DNA of 5,848 bases from Lachnospiraceae bacterium UBA4380 (GTDB lineage Bacteria; Bacillota; Clostridia; Lachnospirales; Lachnospiraceae). A model generated the notes under the pieces. That model saw only the letters and a program-made list of their open reading frames with translations. It made no database searches and was not told the origin of the DNA. The DNA lies in assembly GCA_002390025.1 (NCBI GenBank), contig DGRU01000111.1, forward strand, positions 1 through 5,848. The letters are read 5' to 3'. Shown here piece by piece: positions 1 through 5,848 of this stretch; within the stretch, counting starts at the first letter, position 1, and each line of letters opens with the position of its first letter. A program made the translations under genes and the position numbers.

Positions 1-1173
1 CATCAGCTGGCTGAGTCCGCAGGGCTCAAACAGCGAAGGCATCAGGAAGGCATCGGAGGAAGCATAAATCTTGTGGGACAGCTCATCCGAATAGTAGATG
101 TTCGCGGAAATCTTGTCATTGTACTTCCAGTCGAAGTAGCGGAACATATTCTCGTAGCGCTCTTCGCCGGTGCCCAGGACGGCCATCTGGATCGCATCGA
201 GAGAAAGGATCTCCTCGAGCACATAGGCGATCAGGTCGAAGCCCTTCTGGTCTGTCAGACGGGAGACGATACCGATCATGAAGCACTTCTCGTCAACCTT
301 GAGTCCCAGTTCCTTCTGCAGTGCAAGTTTATTTTTGACTTTCATCTTGCGGAAGTTGTCAACTGTGTAAGGCTGCGGGATCTTCTTGTCATTATCCGGT
401 GAGAAATCGGTGTAGTCGATACCGTTGATGATACCGCGCAGGTCATTGCTCCTGGCATTCATCAGACCGTCAAGGCCCTCGCCGTAGAACTGGGTCTTGA
501 TCTCTTCCGCATAGGTCGGAGAAACGGTGGTGATGGCATCTGCGTAAACCAGACCGCCCTTGAGGAGGTTGGCATCCTTGTAGGCCTCAAGCTTATCCGG
601 TGTGAAATAGTAGCCGGAAAGGCCGGTGATATCTTCAACATCGCGGACATTCCACTTGCCCTGGAACTTCAGGTTGTGGATGGTCATGACAGACTTGATG
701 CCCTGGAAGAACTCATTGCCTGCAAAACGCTCTTTGAGATATACAGGGACAAGACCTGTCTGCCAGTCGTGGCAGTGGATCAGGTCAGGACGGAAATCAA
801 TGGCAGGAAGCGCGGACAGCACTGCCTTGGAGAAGAATGAGAAACGAGTGATCTCAAACAGAGGATCATCCGTATAAGGCTTGTCACTGGTGAAGAATCC
901 TTCATTGTCAATGAAGTAGAAAGTGATTCCCTCAACCTCTGCTTTCAGCACGCCTACATACTCGCTCTTCCAGTGGAAGTCCATGTAGAAGTGTGTGACA
1001 TACTCCATCTTGTCCTTCATATCCTGCTTCATGCAGGAATACTTGGGCATGATCACTCTGACGTCATAATACTCTTTGTCAAGTTCCTTCGGAAGAGAAC
1101 CGACAACATCCGCCAGTCCGCCGGTCTTAATAAAAGGAACGCCCTCAGATGCCACAAAAAGAATCTTCTTCAT
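1..1173 (-). CDS. glgA: Glycogen (starch) synthase GlgA, 3' end beyond the left edge
   Basis: A GT5-family glycosyltransferase that transfers glucose from ADP-glucose to the non-reducing end of a growing alpha-1,4-glucan in the cytoplasm. The window holds residues 1-391. The family is usually about 475-480 residues, so roughly 85-90 C-terminal residues lie beyond the left edge. Visible signatures are the N-terminal MKKILFVASEGVPFIKTGGLAD, whose KTGGL at 16-20 is the ADP-glucose loop with Lys16, HCHDW at 133-137, and TIHN at 164-167. The inter-domain IVSRLTDQKG at 302-311 has Arg305 and Lys310, which match the substrate-binding Arg/Lys pair. SLFEPCGLSQL at 380-390 has Glu383. All expected catalytic residues in the visible part are intact. 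The ATG at 1173 is supported by AGGGGG at 1183-1188, 9 nt upstream. Its own promoter lies at 1282-1312, so it is probably not dependent on the upstream genes. The family call is secure. The isoform and donor preference (ADP- or UDP-glucose) are inferred from the KTGGL type. Confidence 0.97.
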   Translation of the reverse strand, partial: MKKILFVASEGVPFIKTGGLADVVGSLPKELDKEYYDVRVIMPKYSCMKQDMKDKMEYVTHFYMDFHWKSEYVGVLKAEVEGITFYFIDNEGFFTSDKPYTDDPLFEITRFSFFSKAVLSALPAIDFRPDLIHCHDWQTGLVPVYLKERFAGNEFFQGIKSVMTIHNLKFQGKWNVRDVEDITGLSGYYFTPDKLEAYKDANLLKGGLVYADAITTVSPTYAEEIKTQFYGEGLDGLMNARSNDLRGIINGIDYTDFSPDNDKKIPQPYTVDNFRKMKVKNKLALQKELGLKVDEKCFMIGIVSRLTDQKGFDLIAYVLEEILSLDAIQMAVLGTGEERYENMFRYFDWKYNDKISANIYYSDELSHKIYASSDAFLMPSLFEPCGLSQLM

Positions 1174-1281
1174 ATTAAATGACCCCCTGTTACTCTCGTG
1201 AAATTTGGGTATGCAGTCTCCAAGTATTCTGTGATCCTTCCGGCATCATCGAAAAATGACCGAAAAAATCAATCTTTAATC

Positions 1282-1312
1282 ATTATACCTTATTCTCTGG
1301 TATTTTGCTCAA
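1282..1312 (-). promoter_or_regulatory. Sigma-A promoter of glgA
   Basis: Read leftward, TTGAGC (1307-1312) is followed after 19 nt by a perfect TATAAT (1282-1287). The spacer is slightly longer than the ideal 17. An A/T-rich stretch at 1313-1340, just upstream of the -35, could act as an UP element. It contains the inverted repeat ATATTTT-TGG-AAAATAT (1312-1328). The predicted start near 1275 gives a leader of about 100 nt before glgA. In the leader I see only a near-repeat (CGAAAAATGAC then CGAAAAAATCA, 1250-1271) and no recognisable riboswitch. Confidence 0.7.
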
Positions 1313-1340
1313 TATTTTTGGAAAATATGAACTTTTTTTG

Positions 1341-1892
1341 TCACAAATGAAAGTCTTTTCCCCCTGCTGCGTCATAATACTTCTGCATAGAGGCCCTGTT
1401 GATCCCCAGAAGCGACCGGACAGCTGCCGGATCAGTCCCGCTCCTGAGCAGGGAGACTGCCAGCGAAGTCCTGAGATCCTCAGGTGATACCGCCCTCTCG
1501 ATTCCTGCAGACTGCGCATATTTTCTGACGATCTTCCACACGGCCTGCCTGGTCAGCTGCCCGCCTGCCCTTCCGGGAAACAGCAAGGACCCGGGGCCCT
1601 GTATCTCCCCGCGCACATCATAGAGATAATTCAACAGACTCTCCCTGGTCCGGCTTCCGAAGGGGATCATCCTCACCGCTCCTTCCGGGAGAAGGATACA
1701 GGAGATCTGCAGATCTATGTTCTCGATCCGAAGCGCCGCAAGTTCGCGGACTTTCAGACCTGCTCCTCCTAAAAGCTCCAGGATGGCTCTGTCCCTGATT
1801 CCTCCGCGGCTCTGCCGGTCAGGAGCATCCAGAATGCGCAGTCTTTCTTCTTTTGTCAGAATCGTTTCTGATTCTCTTCTGCTTTCATTCAT
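1341..1892 (-). CDS. Stand-alone, degenerate tyrosine-recombinase (Xer/integrase-like) catalytic-domain protein
   Basis: This 183-residue protein matches the C-terminal catalytic fold of Xer-type tyrosine recombinases (typically about 300 residues) and lacks the N-terminal core-binding domain. Alignable landmarks are RDRAILELLGGAGLKVREL at 33-51 (the usual YxTGLRVSEL box), LLPEGAVRMIPFG at 67-79 (the usual GKGNKER-VPLG hairpin), SPEDLRTSLAVSLL at 136-149 (the usual SPHxLRHSFATHLL) and LLGINRASMQKYYD at 161-174 (the usual LLGHxxxxTTQxYxH). Arg I is replaced by Lys47, the beta-hairpin Lys appears lost (Pro69), the box II His is Glu138, and the His/Trp of the LGH motif is Ile164. Only Arg141 and a Tyr (172 or 173) remain. 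Strand exchange therefore looks unlikely, and a DNA-binding or regulatory role is inference. The frame is intact and an AGAGG lies 5 nt before the ATG. It sits downstream of rny, beyond that gene's terminator. I see no clear promoter of its own and no terminator after its stop. Confidence 0.8.
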   Translation of the reverse strand: MNESRRESETILTKEERLRILDAPDRQSRGGIRDRAILELLGGAGLKVRELAALRIENIDLQISCILLPEGAVRMIPFGSRTRESLLNYLYDVRGEIQGPGSLLFPGRAGGQLTRQAVWKIVRKYAQSAGIERAVSPEDLRTSLAVSLLRSGTDPAAVRSLLGINRASMQKYYDAAGGKDFHL

Positions 1893-1924
1893 ACTAACCT
1901 CTTATGCAGCTAAGGCGGAACAAA

Positions 1925-1964
1925 TGAAAAGTGCTGCGGATTCCTTCCGGCCTTCCGCAGCACT
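1925..1964 (-). terminator. Intrinsic terminator after rny
   Basis: Perfect 11-bp inverted repeat: AGTGCTGCGGA at 1930-1940 and TCCGCAGCACT at 1954-1964, with a 13-nt loop. Read leftward, the stem is followed by TTTTCATTTG, a short interrupted U-tract. It lies 43 nt past the rny stop. No T-tract follows on the plus strand, so it acts in the rny direction only. The imperfect tract may allow some read-through into the recombinase-like gene. Confidence 0.75.
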
Positions 1965-2006
1965 AAAAATCATATTCTCAATAAATAAAAATATAAATAT
2001 ATGGTA

Positions 2007-3557
2007 TTATTTCGCATAATCCGTAACTCTGGACTCACGGATTAAGTTTACTTTGATCTGACCGGGATATTCCATATCTGCTTCGATCTTCTTGGAAATA
2101 TCTCTTGCCAGAATTACCATATCAGCATCACTGATCTGCTCAGGAACTACCATTACGCGAACTTCTCTGCCTGCCTGAATGGCATAAGAATTACTGACCC
2201 CTTTAAAACTGTTGGTGATTTCTTCTAATTGTTTCAGTCTTGTCGTATATGCTTCAAGAGTTTCTCTCCTTGCACCCGGACGGGCTGCGGAGATCGTATC
2301 TGCCGCCTGTACAATACATGCGATCAGACTTGCCGGCTCTACGTCACCGTGGTGCGCTTCCACGGAATTAATGACTGTCTGTGATTCTTTATATTTCCTG
2401 CAGAGCTCGGCACCCAGCTGGACATGAGAACCTTCCATCTCATGATCGACCGCCTTGCCGATATCATGCAGGAGTCCGGCGCGTTTTGCAAGACGGACAT
2501 CGAGTCCGAGCTCGCTGGCCAGAAGACCGGATAACTGTGCAACTTCGATGGAATGCTTGAGTGCGTTCTGTCCGTAACTTGTGCGGAAACGCATCTTGCC
2601 CAGGAGACGAACGAGTTCGGGATGAATCCCGTGTACGCCGACTTCCAACGTAGCGGCTTCTCCTTCTTCTTTGATCCTGGCTTCCACTTCACGCTGTGCC
2701 TTGCCGACCATTTCCTCAATTCTGGCAGGATGGATTCTGCCATCGACGATCAGCTTCTCCAGCGCAACACGTGCAACCTCGCGGCGGATCGGGTCAAATG
2801 CCGATATTACAACCGCTTCCGGTGTATCATCGATAATCAAGTCGACGCCTGTCATCGTCTCAAGAGTACGAATATTGCGTCCTTCACGTCCGATGATTCT
2901 GCCCTTCATTTCATCACCGGGCAGCTGGACAACAGAAATTGTAGCTTCGGAAACATGATCTGCCGCACAGCGCTGTATGGCATTGACCACATATTCCTTG
3001 GCACGCTTGTCTGCTTCTTCCTTGGCTTCCGCTTCGATCTCTTTGATCATTCTGGCGGAATCCAGTTTCACTTCATCTTCAACAATCTTTAAAAGGTGTT
3101 CTTTTGCCTGTTCGGAGGTCAGGCCCGAAATACGCTCGAGTTCCTGTATGCGCTGCTCATTAAGCATTGAAACTTCTTTCTGAAGTTTCTGCAGATTTTC
3201 TTCCTTGGCTGCAAGACTCTGTTCCCTGCGCTCCAGCTGCTCGACTTTATTATCGATCTGCTCTTCCTTCTGCTGAATCCTGCGCTCATTTTTCTGAACT
3301 TCGTTTCGCCTGTTCTGGATTTCCTTCTCGAGTTCGTTCTTGGATTTGAACGTCTCCTCCCGGATCTCCAGCATAGCTTCGCGCTTCTTGGATTCGGCTT
3401 CGCGAAGGGCTTCGTCGATGATCGTTCTGGCCCTTGCATCTGCGCTGTCCACCTTGATCTCATCCTGCTTTCTGTGATTGCTGGATGTGATATACCAGGT
3501 GATGGGAACTGCCACTGCCATTGTAAGAATCACTGCAATAATGATTCCTATATTCAT
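2007..3557 (-). CDS. rny: Ribonuclease Y (RNase Y), membrane-anchored endoribonuclease
   Basis: RNase Y makes the initiating endonucleolytic cuts in mRNA turnover in many Firmicutes, at the inner face of the membrane. The 516 residues match the family length (about 520). Domains in order are a single N-terminal membrane segment at about 3-23, a long charged Glu/Lys/Arg-rich coiled coil at about 30-190, and a KH RNA-binding domain around 208-270 with [12 protein letters not shown] at 219-230. An HD domain follows at about 330-425, with HSIEVA at 335-340, the HDIGKA metal-binding motif (His364-Asp365), EAHHGD at 400-405 and the downstream AAD at 418-420. A C-terminal RNase Y-specific region follows. 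All motifs appear intact. The ATG at 3557 is preceded by GGAGG (3567-3571) at 9-nt spacing and codes directly into the membrane segment. The gene has its own strong promoter (3687-3715) and an intrinsic terminator, so it is probably monocistronic. The recA-recX-rny neighbourhood is common in Firmicutes. Confidence 0.98.
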   Translation of the reverse strand: MNIGIIIAVILTMAVAVPITWYITSSNHRKQDEIKVDSADARARTIIDEALREAESKKREAMLEIREETFKSKNELEKEIQNRRNEVQKNERRIQQKEEQIDNKVEQLERREQSLAAKEENLQKLQKEVSMLNEQRIQELERISGLTSEQAKEHLLKIVEDEVKLDSARMIKEIEAEAKEEADKRAKEYVVNAIQRCAADHVSEATISVVQLPGDEMKGRIIGREGRNIRTLETMTGVDLIIDDTPEAVVISAFDPIRREVARVALEKLIVDGRIHPARIEEMVGKAQREVEARIKEEGEAATLEVGVHGIHPELVRLLGKMRFRTSYGQNALKHSIEVAQLSGLLASELGLDVRLAKRAGLLHDIGKAVDHEMEGSHVQLGAELCRKYKESQTVINSVEAHHGDVEPASLIACIVQAADTISAARPGARRETLEAYTTRLKQLEEITNSFKGVSNSYAIQAGREVRVMVVPEQISDADMVILARDISKKIEADMEYPGQIKVNLIRESRVTDYAK

Positions 3558-3560
3558 ACA

Positions 3561-3571
3561 GGAGCACCTCC
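3561..3571 (-). promoter_or_regulatory. rny ribosome-binding site inside a small self-complementary element
   Basis: The SD GGAGG (3567-3571) is the 5' arm of GGAG-GTG-CTCC, a 4-bp stem with a 3-nt loop lying between the SD and the ATG. The SD could therefore be partly masked. The hairpin is very short and may be coincidental. Confidence 0.5.
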
Positions 3572-3674
3572 ATATTCAATTGACCTGTTTGCTTTATTGT
3601 ATAGAACACAAGGATCTGCAAATTCTGTTTCCCAGACAACAACAGGATATGCATTGTATTCTAACGAACAAACT

Positions 3675-3709
3675 CACAACATATTGATTCTAAACTTAAT
3701 ATGTTCGTG
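3675..3709. repeat. Inverted repeat overlapping the rny promoter, operator-like
   Basis: CACAACATATT (3675-3685) and AATATGTTCGTG (3698-3709) are complementary except for one extra base in the right arm. They flank a 12-nt centre. The arms sit in the -35/-10 spacer and around the start site, with the -10 hexamer in the centre, where a repressor dimer could bind. The spacing does not fit a LexA box. The regulator is unknown. Confidence 0.5.
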
Positions 3710-3715
3710 TGTCAA
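3687..3715 (-). promoter_or_regulatory. Sigma-A promoter of rny
   Basis: Perfect -35 TTGACA (3710-3715), a 17-nt spacer, and -10 TAGAAT (3687-3692), read leftward. The predicted start near 3680 gives a leader of about 120 nt before the rny ATG. This supports transcription of rny separate from recA-recX. Confidence 0.85.
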
Positions 3716-3768
3716 GTCATTCCTGAGTGCGGGCCTGAACTGTAACCCCGTCCCTGTTCCTGTTCAGA

Positions 3769-3788
3769 TTCTGCCGGAGTTCTGCCGG
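3769..3788. repeat. Short tandem repeat downstream of recX
   Basis: TTCTGCCGG occurs twice at 11-nt period (3769-3777 and 3780-3788), just past the recX stop. Next to it is an inverted pair CTGAAC (3735-3740) and GTTCAG (3762-3767) with no following T-tract. No convincing recX terminator is visible between 3716 and 3807. Confidence 0.4.
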
Positions 3789-3807
3789 CGGCCTCCCGGT
3801 CTCATCT

Positions 3808-4470
3808 CTAATCCCCCTCTGTCATACGGCGGATCAGGTCCGTCGGATAGCCTTTTCTGTGCAGAAAAGCCATGGCCTTCTGCCTTTCCTCATAGGATGC
3901 CCGGCCGGGATCAAAACCGCGCTTTCTCAGAAGACGGCGCACCTGTTCCCTCTGTGCCTCCTCTATATCCTCTTCTTCACTGACTTGAGCGAATGCGTCC
4001 TCAATATCCGCCCCGGAGATTCCTCTGTCTGCCAGGTCCCGTGCGATCCGGAGTCTGCTTCTGTCCTGCAGATGGCTTCTCACATAGCTGCGGGCATAGC
4101 GGCGGTCGTTCAGATAGCCTGCCCGGTGCAGTTTGCCGACTGCGTCCTCCACAACCGATGCCGGATAACCGGCATCGCTCAGTTTCTCCCGAAGCCGCTG
4201 CTCGGAATAATCCCTGCTGCCCAGAAGCGTTCCGCAGCGCTGCATGCAGGCCGCGCGCAGGGATTTCATGATCTCCTCGAATGTGTCCTCCGCAACCTCT
4301 GCGCCTTCCTCAAGCCCCAGCCGGGACACCTTTGAAGAAGTGAGGACAAAGCTCTCCCCGTCCTCCATAGTCACCCGCGCGCGGCCCCGCCCGGGACGTA
4401 AAGCCCCGTCTCTGCCGCGCCCTGTCCGGGTCCTGTTCCCAATCTGTTCGATCGAAAGAATTACGTGCAA
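3808..4470 (-). CDS. recX: RecX, regulator of RecA
   Basis: RecX binds RecA filaments and modulates (usually inhibits) their growth and activities. The 220 residues have the family layout: an N-terminal beta region with SKVSRLGLEEGAEVAEDTFEEI at about 46-67, then tandem three-helix repeats. DYSEQRLREKLSDAGYPASVVEDAVGKLHRAGYLNDRRYARSYV at 87-130 is the most diagnostic part. SRLRIARDLADRGIS at 138-152 and the C-terminal repeat with KAMAFLHRKGYPTDLIRRM at 198-216 complete the set. The start is TTG at 4470, supported by GTGAGGA (4478-4484) at 8-nt spacing. No ATG is available in frame between it and the recA stop. The gene begins 42 nt after recA, so co-transcription with SOS-induced recA is likely. 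Unusual is an Arg/Gly-rich stretch at 11-32 between the first strands. recX and recA look more GC-rich than rny, by eye only. Confidence 0.93.
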   Translation of the reverse strand: MHVILSIEQIGNRTRTGRGRDGALRPGRGRARVTMEDGESFVLTSSKVSRLGLEEGAEVAEDTFEEIMKSLRAACMQRCGTLLGSRDYSEQRLREKLSDAGYPASVVEDAVGKLHRAGYLNDRRYARSYVRSHLQDRSRLRIARDLADRGISGADIEDAFAQVSEEEDIEEAQREQVRRLLRKRGFDPGRASYEERQKAMAFLHRKGYPTDLIRRMTEGD

Positions 4471-4512
4471 AGCCTGATCCTCACTGTCTTTCCGGTCATC
4501 CTGTCTGCAGAA

Positions 4513-5568
4513 TTATTCGCTGTCCGTCCCTTCCTCCTGCGCAGGCGCAGGCATCTTGGCTCCGTCCGGATCCAGATTGTAGTGTTCCCGCACCTTGCGG
4601 TCGATCTCTGCCAGAAGTTCCGGGTGATCCAGCAGGAACTGCTTGGAATTCTCACGTCCCTGTCCCACGCGGCTGCCCTCGTAGTTGTACCAGGCGCCGC
4701 TCTTGTTGACGATATCACAGGCCGCGGCAAGATCCAGAACATCGCCCACATAGGAAATGCCCTTGCCGTACATGATATCAAACTCCGCCTCTTTGAAGGG
4801 AGGGGCGATCTTGTTCTTCACGATCCTGACCCTTGTTCTGTTTCCGATGCTCTCTCCGCCCTGCTTGAGAGTCTCGATCCTGCGCACATCCATGCGGACG
4901 GAGGAGTAGAATTTCAGCGCGCGTCCGCCGGTGGTCACCTCGGGATTGCCGAACATGACGCCGACCTTCTCACGGAGCTGGTTGATAAAGACCACCGAGC
5001 AGTTGGACTTGCTGATCACTGCTGTGAGCTTGCGGAGCGCCTGTGACATCAGGCGCGCATGAAGACCGACATGGGAGTCTCCCATATCACCGTCGATCTC
5101 CGCCTTGGGCACCAGCGCCGCCACAGAGTCAACGACGACGATGTCGATCGCGCCGGAACGCACCATGGTCTCGGTGATCTCCAGTGCCTGCTCACCGCTG
5201 TCGGGCTGGGAGATATACAGATTGTCGATGTCGACACCGATATTCTTGGCATAGACCGGGTCGAGCGCATGCTCGGCATCAATAAAGCCCGCGATGCCGC
5301 CGCGGCGCTGGACTTCCGCGATCATATGCAGTGTGACGGTCGTCTTACCGGAGGATTCAGGTCCGTAGATTTCAATGATCCTTCCCTTGGGAATGCCTCC
5401 CAGTCCCAGAGCGATATCCAGGCTGAGGGACCCTGTGGGGATCGTCTCCACACTCAGCTGAGCCGCGGGATCGCCCAGTTTCATCACGGCGCCCTTGCCG
5501 AACTGTTTCTCTATCTGTGAGAGCGCTGCATCCAGCGCCTTCTGTCTGTCATCTTTTGCAATAGCCAT
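4513..5568 (-). CDS. recA: RecA recombinase
   Basis: RecA forms ATP-dependent filaments on single-stranded DNA, drives homologous pairing and strand exchange, and triggers LexA self-cleavage in the SOS response. The 351 residues match the family length. Visible motifs are Walker A GPESSGKT at 69-76 (Lys75, Thr76), the DAEHALD segment with catalytic Glu99, Walker [11 protein letters not shown] at 143-152, and the L1 loop around [11 protein letters not shown] at 159-169. [14 protein letters not shown] at 194-207 and the L2 loop [14 protein letters not shown] at 208-221 follow. The C-terminal tail (about 337-351) is acidic and Pro/Ala-rich. A GTG at 5574 would add two residues, but GGAG (5577-5580) lies only 2 nt from it and 8 nt from the ATG at 5568, so I chose the ATG. 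It has its own promoter and LexA operator upstream and recX immediately downstream. Confidence 0.99.
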   Translation of the reverse strand: MAIAKDDRQKALDAALSQIEKQFGKGAVMKLGDPAAQLSVETIPTGSLSLDIALGLGGIPKGRIIEIYGPESSGKTTVTLHMIAEVQRRGGIAGFIDAEHALDPVYAKNIGVDIDNLYISQPDSGEQALEITETMVRSGAIDIVVVDSVAALVPKAEIDGDMGDSHVGLHARLMSQALRKLTAVISKSNCSVVFINQLREKVGVMFGNPEVTTGGRALKFYSSVRMDVRRIETLKQGGESIGNRTRVRIVKNKIAPPFKEAEFDIMYGKGISYVGDVLDLAAACDIVNKSGAWYNYEGSRVGQGRENSKQFLLDHPELLAEIDRKVREHYNLDPDGAKMPAPAQEEGTDSE

Positions 5569-5576
5569 TTTCACGT

Positions 5577-5583
5577 CTCCTTT
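5577..5583 (-). promoter_or_regulatory. recA ribosome-binding site, decides the ATG start
   Basis: AAAGGAG read leftward. Its GGAG is 8 nt from the ATG at 5568 and only 2 nt from the in-frame GTG at 5574, which rules against the longer start. Confidence 0.85.
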
Positions 5584-5590
5584 ATATTCA

Positions 5591-5602
5591 GAACACCTGT
5601 TC
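5591..5602. promoter_or_regulatory. LexA (SOS) operator of recA
   Basis: GAAC-ACCT-GTTC is a perfect GAAC-N4-GTTC palindrome of the Gram-positive LexA/DinR type. In the leftward reading it appears as CGAACAGGTGTTCT. It starts 8 nt downstream of the -10, covering about +2 to +13, so bound LexA would block initiation or clearance. It implies DNA-damage induction of recA and probably recX. Confidence 0.88.
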
Positions 5603-5610
5603 GCTTTCTC

Positions 5611-5639
5611 AGTATAGCATTCCGTATTCCGGCCTGCAA
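5611..5639 (-). promoter_or_regulatory. Sigma-A promoter of recA
   Basis: Leftward -35 TTGCAG (5634-5639), 17-nt spacer, -10 TATACT (5611-5616), with an extended TGC before the -10. The predicted start near 5604 gives a 5' leader of about 36 nt that contains the LexA box. Confidence 0.85.
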
Positions 5640-5666
5640 GTGTTTTTTCCGGTGTTTTTCCGACTC

Positions 5667-5712
5667 AAAAAGAGCCGCACGCAAAAAACCATCGGTTTTC
5701 CGCGTCCGGCTC
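5667..5712 (-). terminator. Strong intrinsic terminator upstream of recA
   Basis: Read leftward, GAGCCG pairs with CGGCTC. After one G-G mismatch, ACGC pairs with GCGT, then an A/U-rich and G-U upper stem closes on a 3-nt GAT loop. TTTTT follows (5667-5671). The outer arms are 5707-5712 and 5672-5677. It ends the transcript from the promoter at 5778-5806 just before the recA promoter, and insulates recA from upstream transcription. Confidence 0.88.
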
Positions 5713-5737
5713 CGTAAAAAAAATTTAAAAAATCAGA

Positions 5738-5763
5738 CTGTTCTGTCCTGCTCCTGTTCTGTC
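5738..5763. repeat. 16-nt-period direct repeat within the candidate small RNA
   Basis: CTGTTCTGTC occurs exactly at 5738-5747 and 5754-5763, separated by CTGCTC. The unit lies in the 5' part of the predicted transcript, as an unpaired-looking A/G-rich segment in the RNA sense. Confidence 0.7.
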
Positions 5764-5777
5764 AGATCAGGTTTTTA

Positions 5778-5806
5778 AGTATAATCCAAAGTCCCCTGTC
5801 AGTCAA
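5778..5806 (-). promoter_or_regulatory. Strong sigma-A promoter upstream of the recA unit
   Basis: Leftward -35 TTGACT (5801-5806), exactly 17-nt spacer, -10 TATACT (5778-5783). It is closer to consensus at -35 than the recA promoter, yet its transcript meets a strong terminator about 105 nt later. This points to a short RNA product or an attenuated leader. Confidence 0.75.
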
Positions 5807-5848
5807 TCCTGCACCGCGCCCTGCATAGGGCATTACAGCTGCGCAGGG

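Larger units (their letters stand above)
5667..5771 (-). ncRNA. Candidate small RNA (or attenuated leader) of about 105 nt
   Basis: A near-consensus promoter (5778-5806) predicts a start near 5771, and the strong terminator ends at 5667. The enclosed sequence has no ATG with an SD that opens a credible ORF. It contains GACAGAACAG twice (leftward reading) at a 16-nt period, and then a U-rich stretch with runs of six and eight U before the terminator stem. I do not recognise it as SRP RNA, 6S RNA, tmRNA or a known riboswitch. It could instead be an upstream recA leader controlled by read-through of the terminator, or the 3' part of an unseen upstream transcript. Confidence 0.5.

Noticed and set aside
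1312..1328. ATATTTT-TGG-AAAATAT hairpin as a terminator of the recombinase-like gene
   Set aside because: The stem is pure A/T and lacks a following U-run in the leftward direction. It fits better as an A/T-rich element upstream of the glgA -35.
1341..1892. The recombinase-like gene as evidence of an integrated mobile element
   Set aside because: No att-like repeats, inverted terminal repeats or cargo genes are visible nearby, and most catalytic residues are missing.
2553..3092. 179-residue plus-strand ORF opposite rny
   Set aside because: It is a shadow of the rny KH/HD region, with Cys/Phe/His-rich composition unlike a real protein.
3460..3654. 64-codon minus-strand ORF in the rny leader overlapping the rny start
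   Set aside because: No SD precedes its ATG, and it overlaps rny in another frame with no recognisable features. A leader peptide cannot be excluded, but nothing supports one.
3735..3767. CTGAAC/GTTCAG inverted pair as a recX terminator
   Set aside because: The loop is long, the stem is only 6 bp with weak inner pairing, and no T-run follows in the transcription direction.
3474..3983. 169-residue plus-strand ORF spanning the rny-recX gap
   Set aside because: It overlaps the rny start, the rny promoter and the recX end. It has no SD and a low-complexity Pro/Ser/Cys composition.
4465..5046. 193-residue plus-strand ORF opposite recA
   Set aside because: It is antisense to clearly intact recA codons, has no family signature, and its openness follows from recA codon bias.
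5818..5848. Hairpin-like GCCCT-GCAT-AGGGC and a possible end of an upstream minus-strand gene at the right edge
   Set aside because: Only about 40 bases are visible beyond the promoter. One frame ends in TAA after a few codons, but there is too little to call a gene or a terminator.

Overview
The window is an ordinary-looking chromosomal segment of a Clostridia-type Firmicute, most likely a Lachnospiraceae-like gut organism. That placement is inferred from protein flavour, from the recA-recX-rny order, from Gram-positive SD sequences and sigma-A promoters, and from a GAAC-N4-GTTC type LexA box. I have no database match to name the species. Every gene I can support is on the minus strand, so the region is read from right to left.

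Right to left: positions 5667-5806 carry a strong promoter followed about 105 nt later by a strong intrinsic terminator. No credible ORF lies between them, so this is a candidate small RNA or an attenuated leader. Next is recA (4513-5568) with its own promoter and a perfect LexA/SOS operator. recX (3808-4470) follows closely, in the same reading frame as recA and with a TTG start. A 250-bp intergenic region then holds a near-consensus promoter for rny, embedded in an inverted repeat. rny (RNase Y, 2007-3557) ends in an intrinsic terminator (about 1925-1964). A short gene (1341-1892) encodes a stand-alone, catalytically degenerate tyrosine-recombinase-like domain. Last come the glgA promoter, a leader of about 100 nt, and the first 391 codons of glgA (glycogen synthase), which runs off the left edge.

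Functionally, recA and recX form an SOS-controlled recombination unit in which RecX modulates RecA. rny encodes the membrane-anchored endoribonuclease that starts mRNA decay. glgA belongs to storage-polysaccharide synthesis and appears to be a separate transcription unit. No mobile element, CRISPR array, tRNA or rRNA is visible.

The two least explained items are the pseudo-integrase at 1341-1892, which keeps the fold but has lost most catalytic residues, and the promoter-to-terminator unit upstream of recA.
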